Shown: in pieces, positions 1-6,600 of the stretch
Layout: each line of letters starts with the position of its first letter
Numbering within the stretch: position 1 is the first letter of the stretch
DNA from: DATHSN01 sp035464115
GTDB lineage: Bacteria > Actinomycetota > Acidimicrobiia > Acidimicrobiales > SKKL01
DNA: 11,869 nucleotides
Direction: 5' to 3'
NCBI GenBank assembly: GCA_035464115.1
Contig: DATHSN010000423.1
Span: 1 to 11,869 of the forward strand
The notes under the pieces: model-generated
Told to the model about the DNA's origin: nothing
Seen by the model: the letters and a program-made list of their open reading frames with translations, nothing else
Database searches by the model: none
Program-made: the position numbers and the translations under genes

Positions 1-763
1 TTCCCGGCGACGCGACGGTCCCCGGCGACGCGACGGTCCCGGGCGGCGGCACGGTTCCCGGCGACGCGACGGTCCCCGACGGCGACACGGGCCCCGGCGG
101 CGCGGCGACGTCGACCACCGCGGGCACGGCGACGGGAGCCGCCGCGGTGGCCGGCGCGGCCGGCGCCGAGCCACCCAGCGACGGGGTGAACCGCGGGGTG
201 GTCGTCGTGGTGGTCGTCGGTGCCCCGGCGGTGGGACCCCCACCCGGCCCGCACCCGGCCAGCGCGACGACGCCGAGACCGAGGCCGGTGGTGGCGACCC
301 AGGCGACCGCGCGCCGGCGGCCCAGCACCGCGTCGAGGGTGGGGCGGGGACGATCTCGATCCGAGCCGGCATCCCCGGGATCGGGATCACCACCGGTCAG
401 GTCGAGCGGCGCGGGACCGGTGAGGTCGACCTCGCCGGGCTCGTGGGCCGTCAGGTCGAGCTCGGTCAGATCGACGGTGCGGGCCCGGGCGGCGACGGCG
501 GTGACCGGCGCCGGGAGCAGCACCAGGTCGTCGGCGGAGGCGGCGTCCACCGTGAGCGCGGCGACGTGCTCCCGCCGCCGCTCGCGCACGGCGCGGCGCT
601 CGGCCCGGGGCGAGGTGCGCACGCCTGCGGCGGCGAGCGCGCAGTCGAGGCACCAGGTCCGACCGCGTGCGGTCACCGCGCAGAGATCGCACAGCTCATC
701 GAGGCACCGTCCGCACGCGTCGATCGCGCGCTCGTACGGGTGCCGTAGGCACACCCCACCCAT
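1..763 (-). CDS. B-box-like zinc-finger, single-pass membrane protein with repetitive tail (3' end off window)
   Basis: The minus strand is open from ATG at 763 to the left edge, giving 254 codons with no stop. Residues 5-41 hold a regular metal-binding pattern (C5, H8, C17, C20, C25, C28, C38, C41) resembling the B-box-like fingers at the N-terminus of some actinobacterial membrane proteins. A charged segment (about 50-65) follows. Next comes an acidic linker with four DLT motifs (98-100, 103-105, 113-115, 121-123), then a hydrophobic helix at about 152-171 preceded by RRR (149-151). The rest is a T-run (183-188) and a low-complexity Pro/Thr/Val/Ser tail of TVASPG-like hexapeptides. The Arg cluster suggests a cytoplasmic finger and an exported tail. 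GGGAG lies 7 nt before the ATG. No function is known to me; a cytoplasmic sensor or adaptor anchored in the membrane is inference. The zinc pattern makes the gene itself fairly sure. Confidence 0.8.
   Translation of the reverse strand, partial: MGGVCLRHPYERAIDACGRCLDELCDLCAVTARGRTWCLDCALAAAGVRTSPRAERRAVRERRREHVAALTVDAASADDLVLLPAPVTAVAARARTVDLTELDLTAHEPGEVDLTGPAPLDLTGGDPDPGDAGSDRDRPRPTLDAVLGRRRAVAWVATTGLGLGVVALAGCGPGGGPTAGAPTTTTTTTPRFTPSLGGSAPAAPATAAAPVAVPAVVDVAAPPGPVSPSGTVASPGTVPPPGTVASPGTVASPG
5..94. repeat. 18-bp tandem repeat, five copies, inside the zinc-finger gene
   Basis: Units start at 5, 23, 41, 59 and 77. Copies 1, 2 and 4 are identical (cggcgacgcgacggtccc); copies 3 and 5 are diverged. 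Bases 1-4 look like the end of another unit, so the array continues off the window. On the minus strand each unit encodes a hexapeptide of TVASPG type, with TVPPPG and PVSPSG variants. Because 18 is a multiple of 3, changes in copy number keep the frame. There are no spacers, so this is not a CRISPR array. Confidence 0.9.
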
Positions 764-817
764 GTCCCAGCTCCCGGTCGTGGCTCCGACGAGACGCCCT
801 CTCTTCGGCATCTCACT

Positions 818-847
818 CTCCGCGCTTGAGCGCGGGGTAGATCCCCG
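818..847. other. Two overlapping, mutually exclusive hairpins in the divergent spacer
   Basis: Bases 818-825 pair with 830-837 (8 bp including one G-U, loop TTGA). Bases 833-837 can instead pair with 843-847 (5 bp, loop TAGAT). Only one can form at a time because they share 833-837. The site lies in the 147-bp gap between the divergent starts at 763 and 911, in the probable leader or promoter of the minus-strand gene. It could be a cis-regulatory structure or a decayed end of an IS200/IS605-type element, whose ends carry such hairpins. No transposase or TnpB is in the window. Confidence 0.4.
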
Positions 848-882
848 AGCCCACCACTCCCCGCGCGAGCAAGGCCGGTCCC

Positions 883-894
883 GACCGATCGGTC
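883..894. promoter_or_regulatory. 12-bp perfect palindrome, candidate operator
   Basis: GACCGATCGGTC reads the same on both strands. It sits 4 bp upstream of the -10 box at 899-904, so it would cover the -35/spacer region of the promoter of the oxidoreductase gene at 911. That position suits a dimeric repressor. No regulator gene is adjacent, and I did not see a second copy in the window. Its function is inferred from position and symmetry only. Confidence 0.4.
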
Positions 895-898
895 CGGG

Positions 899-904
899 TA
901 CCGT
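899..904 (+). promoter_or_regulatory. -10 box TACCGT for the F420-dependent oxidoreductase gene
   Basis: TACCGT fits the actinobacterial TAnnnT -10 consensus. Exactly 6 nt separate it from the ATG at 911, so transcription would begin at or next to the A of the start codon and the mRNA would be leaderless. No Shine-Dalgarno sequence precedes this ATG, which agrees. No clear -35 element is visible. Confidence 0.6.
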
Positions 905-910
905 GCGCGT

Positions 911-1825
911 ATGCGCATCGGACTGACCGGCGGAGCCGGCACCGTCGACCGGATGATCGACCAGGCCGTCGAGGCCGAGGCCGAGGGCTTCACGTCGCTC
1001 TGGTACGCCAGCGCGATCGGCGGCGACCCGCTCGTGGCCATGGCCCTCGCCGGGCGGGCCACCGAGCGCATCGAGCTCGGCACGGCGGTGCTGCAGACCT
1101 ACACCTGCCACCCGGTGCTGCAGGCCAACCGGGCCGCCGCGGTGGCCGCGGCCATGGGCCGGCCCGGGTTCACCCTCGGGGTGGGGCCGTCGCACCGACC
1201 CGCCATCGAGGACGCCTACGGCCTGTCCTACGCCACCCCCGGGCGTCACACCGAGGAGTACGTCACGGTGCTCACCCGACTCCTCGCCGGCGAGTCCGTC
1301 GATCACCACGGCGAGGAGCTGACCGTGCGCGCCGAGGCCCGGGCGCCGCTCGCCGCACCGGTGTCGGTGATGGTCTCGGCCCTCGCCCCGCGCCTGCTGC
1401 GCGTCGCCGGCGAGCTCACCGACGGCACGATCCTGTGGATGGCGCCGGCCCGCGCCGTCGCCGAGCACGTCGTGCCCCGCATCACCCGGGCGGCCGAGGC
1501 CGCCGGCCGCGGTGCGCCGCGCGTGGTCGCCGGGCTGCCGGTGGCGGTCCACGACGACGAGGCCGAGGCCCGCGCCACGGCGGGACGGGTCTTCGCCGGC
1601 TACGGCGAGCTGCCCAACTACCGCCGGATCCTCGATCTCGGTGGGGCGGGCGGGCCGGCCGACGCCGCCATCGTCGGCGACGAGGCGACGGTCACCCGCG
1701 GGATCGAGGCGCTGTTCGATGCGGGCGCCACCGACGTGTGGGCCGCCGTGTTCCCGGTGGGAGACGACCGCGCCGGCTCGCGGGCGCGCACCCGCGCGCT
1801 CCTGCGCGAGCTGGCGGCTGCGTAG
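911..1825 (+). CDS. F420-dependent LLM-class oxidoreductase (MSMEG_4879-like)
   Basis: This 304-residue protein belongs to the luciferase-like monooxygenase (TIM-barrel) superfamily. It matches the actinobacterial F420-dependent subfamily named after MSMEG_4879, known from TIGR03564. Visible marks are the N-terminal strand MRIGLTGGAG, RIELGTAVLQTYTCHP (53-68), LGVGPSHRP (89-97), the EYVTVLTRLL helix (116-125), SALAPRLLRVAGELTDG (156-172) and, near the C-terminus, AIVGDEATV (253-261). Such enzymes use reduced coenzyme F420 for hydride transfer in the cytoplasm; the substrate cannot be read from the sequence. The ATG at 911 is chosen because the protein begins directly with the first barrel strand and a -10 box lies 6 nt upstream. 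The stop is TAG, whereas the other visible genes end in TGA. A small ATP-binding protein follows after 44 nt and may be co-transcribed. Confidence 0.93.
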   Translation: MRIGLTGGAGTVDRMIDQAVEAEAEGFTSLWYASAIGGDPLVAMALAGRATERIELGTAVLQTYTCHPVLQANRAAAVAAAMGRPGFTLGVGPSHRPAIEDAYGLSYATPGRHTEEYVTVLTRLLAGESVDHHGEELTVRAEARAPLAAPVSVMVSALAPRLLRVAGELTDGTILWMAPARAVAEHVVPRITRAAEAAGRGAPRVVAGLPVAVHDDEAEARATAGRVFAGYGELPNYRRILDLGGAGGPADAAIVGDEATVTRGIEALFDAGATDVWAAVFPVGDDRAGSRARTRALLRELAAA

Positions 1826-1856
1826 GGAGCGACGACTGGCCCCCACCCCCACCGGG

Positions 1857-1862
1857 TAGGGC
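1857..1862 (+). promoter_or_regulatory. Weak -10-like or Shine-Dalgarno-like element before the ATP-binding protein gene
   Basis: TAGGGC lies 7 nt upstream of the ATC at 1870. That is the same spacing as the TAGCGT box before the GTG at 8531, but the final T is missing. The overlapping GGGTAGGG (1854-1861) is purine-rich and could instead act as a ribosome-binding site 8 nt from the start. Either reading points to initiation near 1870. Confidence 0.3.
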
Positions 1863-1869
1863 GCCCACC

Positions 1870-2247
1870 ATCAGGCACGCGCGCTGGACCCTCGCCGGGC
1901 GGCCCGAGGAGGTCGCGAGAGCTCGCCACGTCGTCACCGAACGACTGGAGGCATGGGGACTCGACGCGTGGCGCAACGACGTCGAGCTCGTCGTGTCCGA
2001 GCTCGTGTCGAACGCGCTCCTGCACGGCCGTGGTGATCCCACGCTCACCATGGACCTGGTCGAGGGTCGCCTCCGCATCACCGTCCACGACGAGGGCGGC
2101 GGCACCCCCGCCATCCACGTCAGCCGGCCCGACGAGCCGCACGGTCGCGGGTTGCGCATCGTCGAGCGCGTCTCGACCGCGTGGGGCATCGAGACCGTCG
2201 ATCACTCCGGCACGACGGTGTGGGCCGAGATGCTCACCACCCGGTGA
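1870..2247 (+). CDS. RsbW-like anti-sigma/serine kinase ATP-binding protein (HATPase_c_2 type), probable ATC start
   Basis: This 125-residue GHKL-fold protein resembles the single-domain ATPases common in actinobacteria, relatives of RsbW/SpoIIAB that bind or phosphorylate partner-switching proteins. The N-box is ELVVSELVSNALLHG (39-53, key E44 and N48). The G1 box is DEGGGTP (74-80), the G2 box is GRGLRIVERV (92-101), and GTTVWAEM (114-121) is the usual terminal strand. The conserved first helix (about 11-29) requires a start near 1870. No ATG, GTG or TTG lies in frame between 1739 and that helix. The in-frame GTG at 1738 would add 44 Arg/Pro/Gly-rich residues inside the preceding gene, and a CTG at 1945 would delete the first helix. 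ATC at 1870 is therefore the best start. Sigma factor, anti-anti-sigma and phosphatase partners are not in the window, so its target is unknown. Its end overlaps the convergent kinase gene by 14 bp. Confidence 0.8.
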   Translation: MRHARWTLAGRPEEVARARHVVTERLEAWGLDAWRNDVELVVSELVSNALLHGRGDPTLTMDLVEGRLRITVHDEGGGTPAIHVSRPDEPHGRGLRIVERVSTAWGIETVDHSGTTVWAEMLTTR

Positions 2248-3124
2248 GGCGGCCGCCCAGGGGTTTGGCCGCGCCGTCGACGGGTCGGCGCTCGCAGGTG
2301 AGCCGGGCGAGGCGCTGACCTCGCGCCAGGGCCGTGGTGAGGTCGAGCCCGTCGAGCACGAGGGCGTCGAGCACCCCGACGGCCAGGGCGTCACCGGCAC
2401 CGTTGGTGTCGACCACCGCCGCGTCGCCGCCGATGGCCGGCGCACGGAGCACCTCGTCGCCCCGCGCCGCCAGGCAGCCGTCGGCACCGAGACCGACGAC
2501 CACCACCCGCCCCGGCCGCTCGTGGGCCAGGGACCGCGCCGCCGCTTCGGGGTCGGGCAGGTGGGCCGCCGAGAGGAACACGACGTCGGCGTGGCGCACG
2601 AAGTCGGCGCGGTAGGGGTCGGCGAGGTCGCGCACGTCCTGGAGGTCGGTGGCGATGGCGGCCCCGCTCGCCACCGCGGCGGGCACCAGCCGGCGGCACC
2701 AGTCCTCGAGGTGGAGCACCACGAGACGGGCACCGGCGAACGCCGGCGCGAGCGCGTCGGGATCGGCGTCGACCACCGAGCTCCCCCGGGCGTCGTAGAC
2801 GTTGCGGCGGGCCCCGTCGGTGGTCACCAGGTTCACGCTGCGGTGGGTGCCGAGGGGATCGTGGGCGAGGACCGCATCGACCCCGTCGGCGGCGAGCACC
2901 CTGCGGACCATCGACCCGAGCGGGTCGTCACCCACCGAGGCCACCAGGCGGGTGGCCCGTCCGAGGGCGGCGAAGCCCCGAGCCGAGTAGCCGCCCGCCT
3001 GGCCGACCGCGTCGACCACCGGGCCGAGGAGCCCCTCGGCGCGCAGGTCGACGTCGGCGCCGGGGAGGTACGCGTTGGTGTCGACACCGACGCAGCCGAC
3101 CACCACGACCTCGACGGGATCCAT
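2234..3124 (-). CDS. PfkB-family carbohydrate kinase
   Basis: This 296-residue protein has the ribokinase/PfkB fold, a cytoplasmic ATP-dependent kinase of sugars or nucleosides. The N-terminal strand VEVVVVGCVGVD (4-15) leads to the first signature GQAGGYSARGFAALG (41-55), with the substrate-binding GG at 44-45. The second signature is DTNGAGDALAVG (239-250), with D245 the expected catalytic base and the anion hole in GAG. The Asn in DTNGAGD (often Thr) and the conserved-looking DLQDVRD and FLSAAHLPDP segments resemble a PfkB type I remember from actinobacteria. Substrate cannot be assigned. CAGGCT lies 6 nt upstream of the ATG, suggesting a leaderless message. It is transcribed towards the ATP-binding protein gene and away from the SnoaL-like gene. 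Confidence 0.9.
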   Translation of the reverse strand: MDPVEVVVVGCVGVDTNAYLPGADVDLRAEGLLGPVVDAVGQAGGYSARGFAALGRATRLVASVGDDPLGSMVRRVLAADGVDAVLAHDPLGTHRSVNLVTTDGARRNVYDARGSSVVDADPDALAPAFAGARLVVLHLEDWCRRLVPAAVASGAAIATDLQDVRDLADPYRADFVRHADVVFLSAAHLPDPEAAARSLAHERPGRVVVVGLGADGCLAARGDEVLRAPAIGGDAAVVDTNGAGDALAVGVLDALVLDGLDLTTALARGQRLARLTCERRPVDGAAKPLGGRLTGW

Positions 3125-3130
3125 CCGCCC

Positions 3131-3136
3131 AGCCTG
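3131..3136 (-). promoter_or_regulatory. Candidate -10 box CAGGCT for the PfkB kinase gene
   Basis: On the minus strand, CAGGCT ends 6 nt before the ATG at 3124. That matches the spacing of the clearer TACCGT and TAGCCT boxes in this window. The first base is C rather than T, so it is a weaker match. No Shine-Dalgarno sequence precedes this ATG. Confidence 0.35.
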
Positions 3137-3185
3137 GCAGAGCGGTCGGGGCGGGCTCGGCGCGGCACGGCGACGGGCTGTCGGC

Positions 3186-3208
3186 CATGATGCGACGACC
3201 CGAGGAGG
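3186..3208 (+). promoter_or_regulatory. Candidate -10 box and Shine-Dalgarno setting the GTG start at 3214
   Basis: CATGAT (3186-3191) resembles a -10 box, and AGGAGG (3203-3208) lies 5 nt before GTG 3214. The ATG at 3187 would sit inside the -10 box and has no ribosome-binding site, so GTG 3214 is preferred. The 12-mer cgacccgaggag (3196-3207) recurs exactly at 7740-7751 in front of the alpha/beta hydrolase gene. Confidence 0.5.
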
Positions 3209-3213
3209 ATGCC

Positions 3214-3630
3214 GTGGCCCCGCCCGAGCTGTTCACCGTCGTGACGCGCGCCGCCCTGGCCGCGGGCGCCCACGACTGGGACGAGCTCGCCTCCTGCTAC
3301 GCCCCCGAGGTCACGGCGCGCACGCCGCGCGGCGACGCCGACGGCCACGCGGCGGTGGTGGCGCTGATCCGGGCCCGCCACGAGCCGTTCGCCGACGTCG
3401 TCAACGACCTGGTGCTCACCGTGGGCACCGACGAGCTCGTCGTCGTCGAGTGGACCTGGCGGGGCCGCCAGGTCCACCCGGTGACGTTGCCCGACGGGAG
3501 CACCGTCGACCCCACCGACGCCGTCGTCGTCACCAGCGGGATCTCGGTGGTCGAGGGGGCCGACGGCCGGATCCGGGCGCTGCGCCAGTACTGGTCCGAC
3601 AACGGTCTGGCCGCCCAGCTGGCCGGGTGA
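3214..3630 (+). CDS. SnoaL/NTF2-like domain protein
   Basis: From GTG 3214 the protein has 138 residues, a normal length for a single cone-shaped NTF2-like domain. Helical ELFTVVTRAALAAGAHDWDELASCYAPEV (5-33) matches the usual start of the family, a helix leading to the YxPDV-like turn. It is followed by a helix with many charges and long beta strands (LVVVEWTWRGRQV, ISVVEGADGRIRALRQYW) ending in the curved sheet. Members are small-molecule cyclases, isomerases or binding proteins, often of unknown substrate, and none can be assigned here. The strong AGGAGG and its 5-nt spacing decide the start; ATG 3187 would add nine residues. It is divergent from the PfkB kinase gene and is followed by a GC-rich inverted repeat. 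Confidence 0.8.
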   Translation: MAPPELFTVVTRAALAAGAHDWDELASCYAPEVTARTPRGDADGHAAVVALIRARHEPFADVVNDLVLTVGTDELVVVEWTWRGRQVHPVTLPDGSTVDPTDAVVVTSGISVVEGADGRIRALRQYWSDNGLAAQLAG

Positions 3631-3651
3631 GGGCCGCCCCGGGCGGGGCCC
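3631..3651 (+). terminator. Candidate GC-rich terminator hairpin after the SnoaL-like gene
   Basis: Starting directly after the TGA, GGGCC (3631-3635) pairs with GGCCC (3647-3651), and the 11-nt interior can form a few more G-C pairs. No T-tract follows, as is often the case for actinobacterial terminators, so its function is uncertain. Confidence 0.35.
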
Positions 3652-3676
3652 GTCTCGAAGTGTCACTCCCACCGGG

Positions 3677-3682
3677 TTGACT
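3677..3682 (+). promoter_or_regulatory. Possible -10 element before the helicase gene
   Basis: TTGACT ends 6 nt before ATG 3689, the spacing used by the other leaderless-type boxes here, but the second base is T instead of A. Its first three bases are also an in-frame TTG codon, a less likely start. No Shine-Dalgarno sequence is seen before ATG 3689. Confidence 0.25.
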
Positions 3683-3688
3683 GGGGCC

Positions 3689-6600
3689 ATGGCGCGGATC
3701 TCCTGCGGGCACTGTGGCGGCACCCACGACTCGGTCGCCGCGGTGCGCGCCTGCTCCACCTCGGCACCCCCGACGCCCGCCGCGCCGGGGTCGGAGCTGC
3801 CGTGGTCCGAGCCCGCCCGCGAGCCCGGTGCCGGAGCCGGGCCCGTCGGCCACACCGACGCTGCCGGCCCCCTCGGCGCCACCGGCGGGTTCGCGCCCGT
3901 CGCCGTCGCCGCGGTGCCCACCACCGCGGCCGATCTCGGGCGCCTCGCCGGGCCCGACGCCCTGGGTCGGGCGCTGCTCGTCGCCCCGGGCGCCGCCGCG
4001 CCCGCCCCCTGGGACACCGCCGAGCGCGTCTCGGTCGATGCGTCGTGCCTCGCCACCCCCGAGCCCGTCGTCGACGCGCTGCGGCGCGCCTGGGTCGAGC
4101 GTCGGCGCGTGGTCGTCGAGTGGTCCATCGACCTGCCCGGGCCCGAGCGCTGGGTCGACGACACCGTGCCGTGGGCGGTCGACGCCACCCGCACCGATCC
4201 CCACGAGGCGCTGGCCCACCTGGCCCGCACCAACGCGGTCGACGTCCGCCAGCCCGACCGTCCCCGGTGGGCCTGGCTCGACGCCGCGGTGGCCGCCGGC
4301 GCCACCGCGGGGGGTCCCGCCGACGTCGTGCTGCCCGACGGCCGGCCGGCCTGGATCGACGGCGGTCCCCTCACCCGGTTCCCCTCGGAGGCCGTCGACG
4401 GCGTGGCGGTGGTGCCGCGGGTCAACGTCGAGCGGGGTCGGCTCACCCCCCTCGGCACCGGCGGACCCACCGCCGACCTGGCGCCCGACCAGCTGGCGGC
4501 CGTGGCGCACCCCACCGCAGCGGCGCGCATCATCGCGCCGGCCGGCTCGGGCAAGACCCGCGTCCTCACCGAGCGGGCCCGGCACCTCCTGCGCGACTGG
4601 GGGGTGCACCCGTCGGCGCTCTGCCTGGTGGCCTACAACCGCCGTGCCGCCGACGAGATGCGCACCCGCACCACCGACCTCGAGGGCCTGCAGATCCGCA
4701 CCCTCAACGCCCTCGGCCTGGCCATCGTGCGCGGCGCCGGCCCGTACCGCCGGCGCGCCGACGTCAGCGTCATCGACGAGCGCGAGGTCCGGCGGCACCT
4801 CGACGGGCTGGTCACCGTGCCCCGCCGCACCAACACCGACCCGTTCCAGCCCTGGCTCGACGCGCTGTCAGCGGTGCGGCTCGGTCTGCGCGACCCCGCC
4901 GAGGTCGAAGCCGAGTACGGCGGCGACGTCGACGGGCTCAGCGAGGTGCTCCCCCGCTACCGCGCCCAACTGGCCCGCCGCGGCGAGGTCGACTTCGACG
5001 AGCAGATCGTCGGCGCCCTCGAGGTGCTGCGCACCGATCCCGACGCCCGTGAGATCGCCCGGCGGTCGTGCCGGGTCATGCTCGTCGACGAGTTCCAGGA
5101 CCTCACCCCCGCCCACCTGCTCTTGGTGCGCCTGCTCGCCGGCCCCGATCTGGCCGTGTTCGGCGTGGGCGACGACGACCAGACCATCTACGGCTACGCC
5201 GGGGCCACCCCCGACTGGCTCATCGGCTACGACCGGCTGTTCCCCGGCGCCGGCGACCACCCGCTCACCGTCAACTACCGCTGCCCGCCGGCCGTGGTCG
5301 AGGCCGCCACCCACCTGCTGGCCCGCAACCGCCGCCGGGTGCCCAAGGAGATCCACCCCGACCCCGCGGCCACCCCCTCCGCCGACGCGCTCCGCGTGGT
5401 CATCGCCGAGGCCCCCGCGTCAGTCGTCGTCGAGCGGGTCCGCGAGCTCGTCGACGGCGGCGCCGCCCCGGCCGACATCGCCGTGCTCACCCGCGTCAAC
5501 GCCTCGCTGGCCGCGCCCCAGGTGCTCCTCGGCCAGGCCGGCATCGCCGTGCACGGGGGCGTCGGACCCCGATGGCTCGACCGCACCGGCGTGCGCGCCG
5601 CGCTGGCGTGGCTGCGCATCGCCGCCGACCCCTCCCGGCTGCGCCCCGACGACCTGCGCGAGGCCGCCCGCCGCCCGTCGAAGGGCATGAGCAACCGCCT
5701 GCTCGACTGGATCGCCGAGAAGCGCACCGCCGCCGAGCTGCGGGCGCTCGCCGAGCGGCTCACCACCGCGCGCGACAGCGAGCGACTGCACCGCCTCGCC
5801 GACGACGTCGAGCGCATCGGCCGGGTGGCGTCGCGGGGCACCGCGGCCACCCTGCGGGCGGTGCGCGACGACATCGGCCTCGACGAGGCCCTCGCCTCGC
5901 TCGACTCGTCGGCTCGCACCGCGGCCTCGTCGTCGCACCTCGACGACCTCGACACCTTGTCGGCGCTGGCCGCCCAGCACGACGACCTGGCCACGTTCGA
6001 GGCGTGGCTCGCGGAGCAGCTGGCCGTGCGCGACGACCCCACCGGCGTCCACCTGTCGAGCGTCCACGCGGTCAAGGGCCGCGAGTGGCCCCATGTCATC
6101 GTCCTCGGCGCCGACCTCGGCCTGTTCCCCCACCGCCTCGCCGACGACCGCGAGGAGGAGCGCCGGGTCTTCCACGTGGCCATCACCCGGGGCGCCACCT
6201 CGGTCACGGTCGTGGCCACCGCCGAGCGGCCGTCGGTGTTCCTCGACCAGCTCACCGCGCCACCCGAGGGCGCGCCGCTCGACGAGCCCGACGACGCCCC
6301 GGTCGACCGGGCACCGACCGGCCCAGGGTCGCGAAGGTCCCGTTCCCCGGCGGGAGGCCGTGCCGCGTCGACGACCCGGTCGGGGCCGGCCACCCGGCCC
6401 GCCGAGGTGGGCCTCGAGATCCGCTGGGGCGGTCACGTGGGGCCCATCGTCGAGCTCGCCGACGACGGTGCCCGGCTCAAGCTGGGGCGGGCCACCACCA
6501 TCGTCCCGTGGGGCGCCGAGGTGCGCGTCGACCAGCGGTGGGTCCGGTTGGTCCCACCCGAGGGCGCCGACGGCGACGCCGACGCGGTCGAGGCGGCCCT

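Noticed and set aside
1..94. CRISPR-like direct repeats
   Set aside because: The 18-bp units are directly adjacent with no spacers and encode an in-frame hexapeptide repeat.
241..270. Lipobox LAGC in the zinc-finger protein
   Set aside because: The cysteine is residue 171, far from the N-terminus, so it lies at the end of an internal membrane helix and is unlikely to be a lipoprotein signal.
147..926. Plus-strand open frame of 259 codons over the left region
   Set aside because: It is Arg/Ser/Pro-rich without any domain and runs opposite to the zinc-finger gene, whose minus-strand reading shows an ordered Cys/His pattern and a membrane helix.
1435..1869. Longer N-terminus for the ATP-binding protein by extending the open frame upstream
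   Set aside because: The extension is Arg/Gly/Pro-rich, overlaps the oxidoreductase gene and lacks family similarity; the domain begins only near 1870.
3187..3213. ATG 3187 as start of the SnoaL-like gene
   Set aside because: It has no ribosome-binding site and overlaps the -10-like box, whereas GTG 3214 has AGGAGG 5 nt upstream.
3677..3688. TTG 3677 as start of the helicase gene
   Set aside because: ATG 3689 is four codons downstream, directly before the conserved-looking cysteine cluster, and the TTG overlaps a candidate -10 element.
1618..4569. Long minus-strand open frames overlapping the PfkB kinase and helicase genes
   Set aside because: They are compositional shadows of high-GC coding DNA, with low-complexity Arg/Pro/Thr/Gly protein and no motifs.
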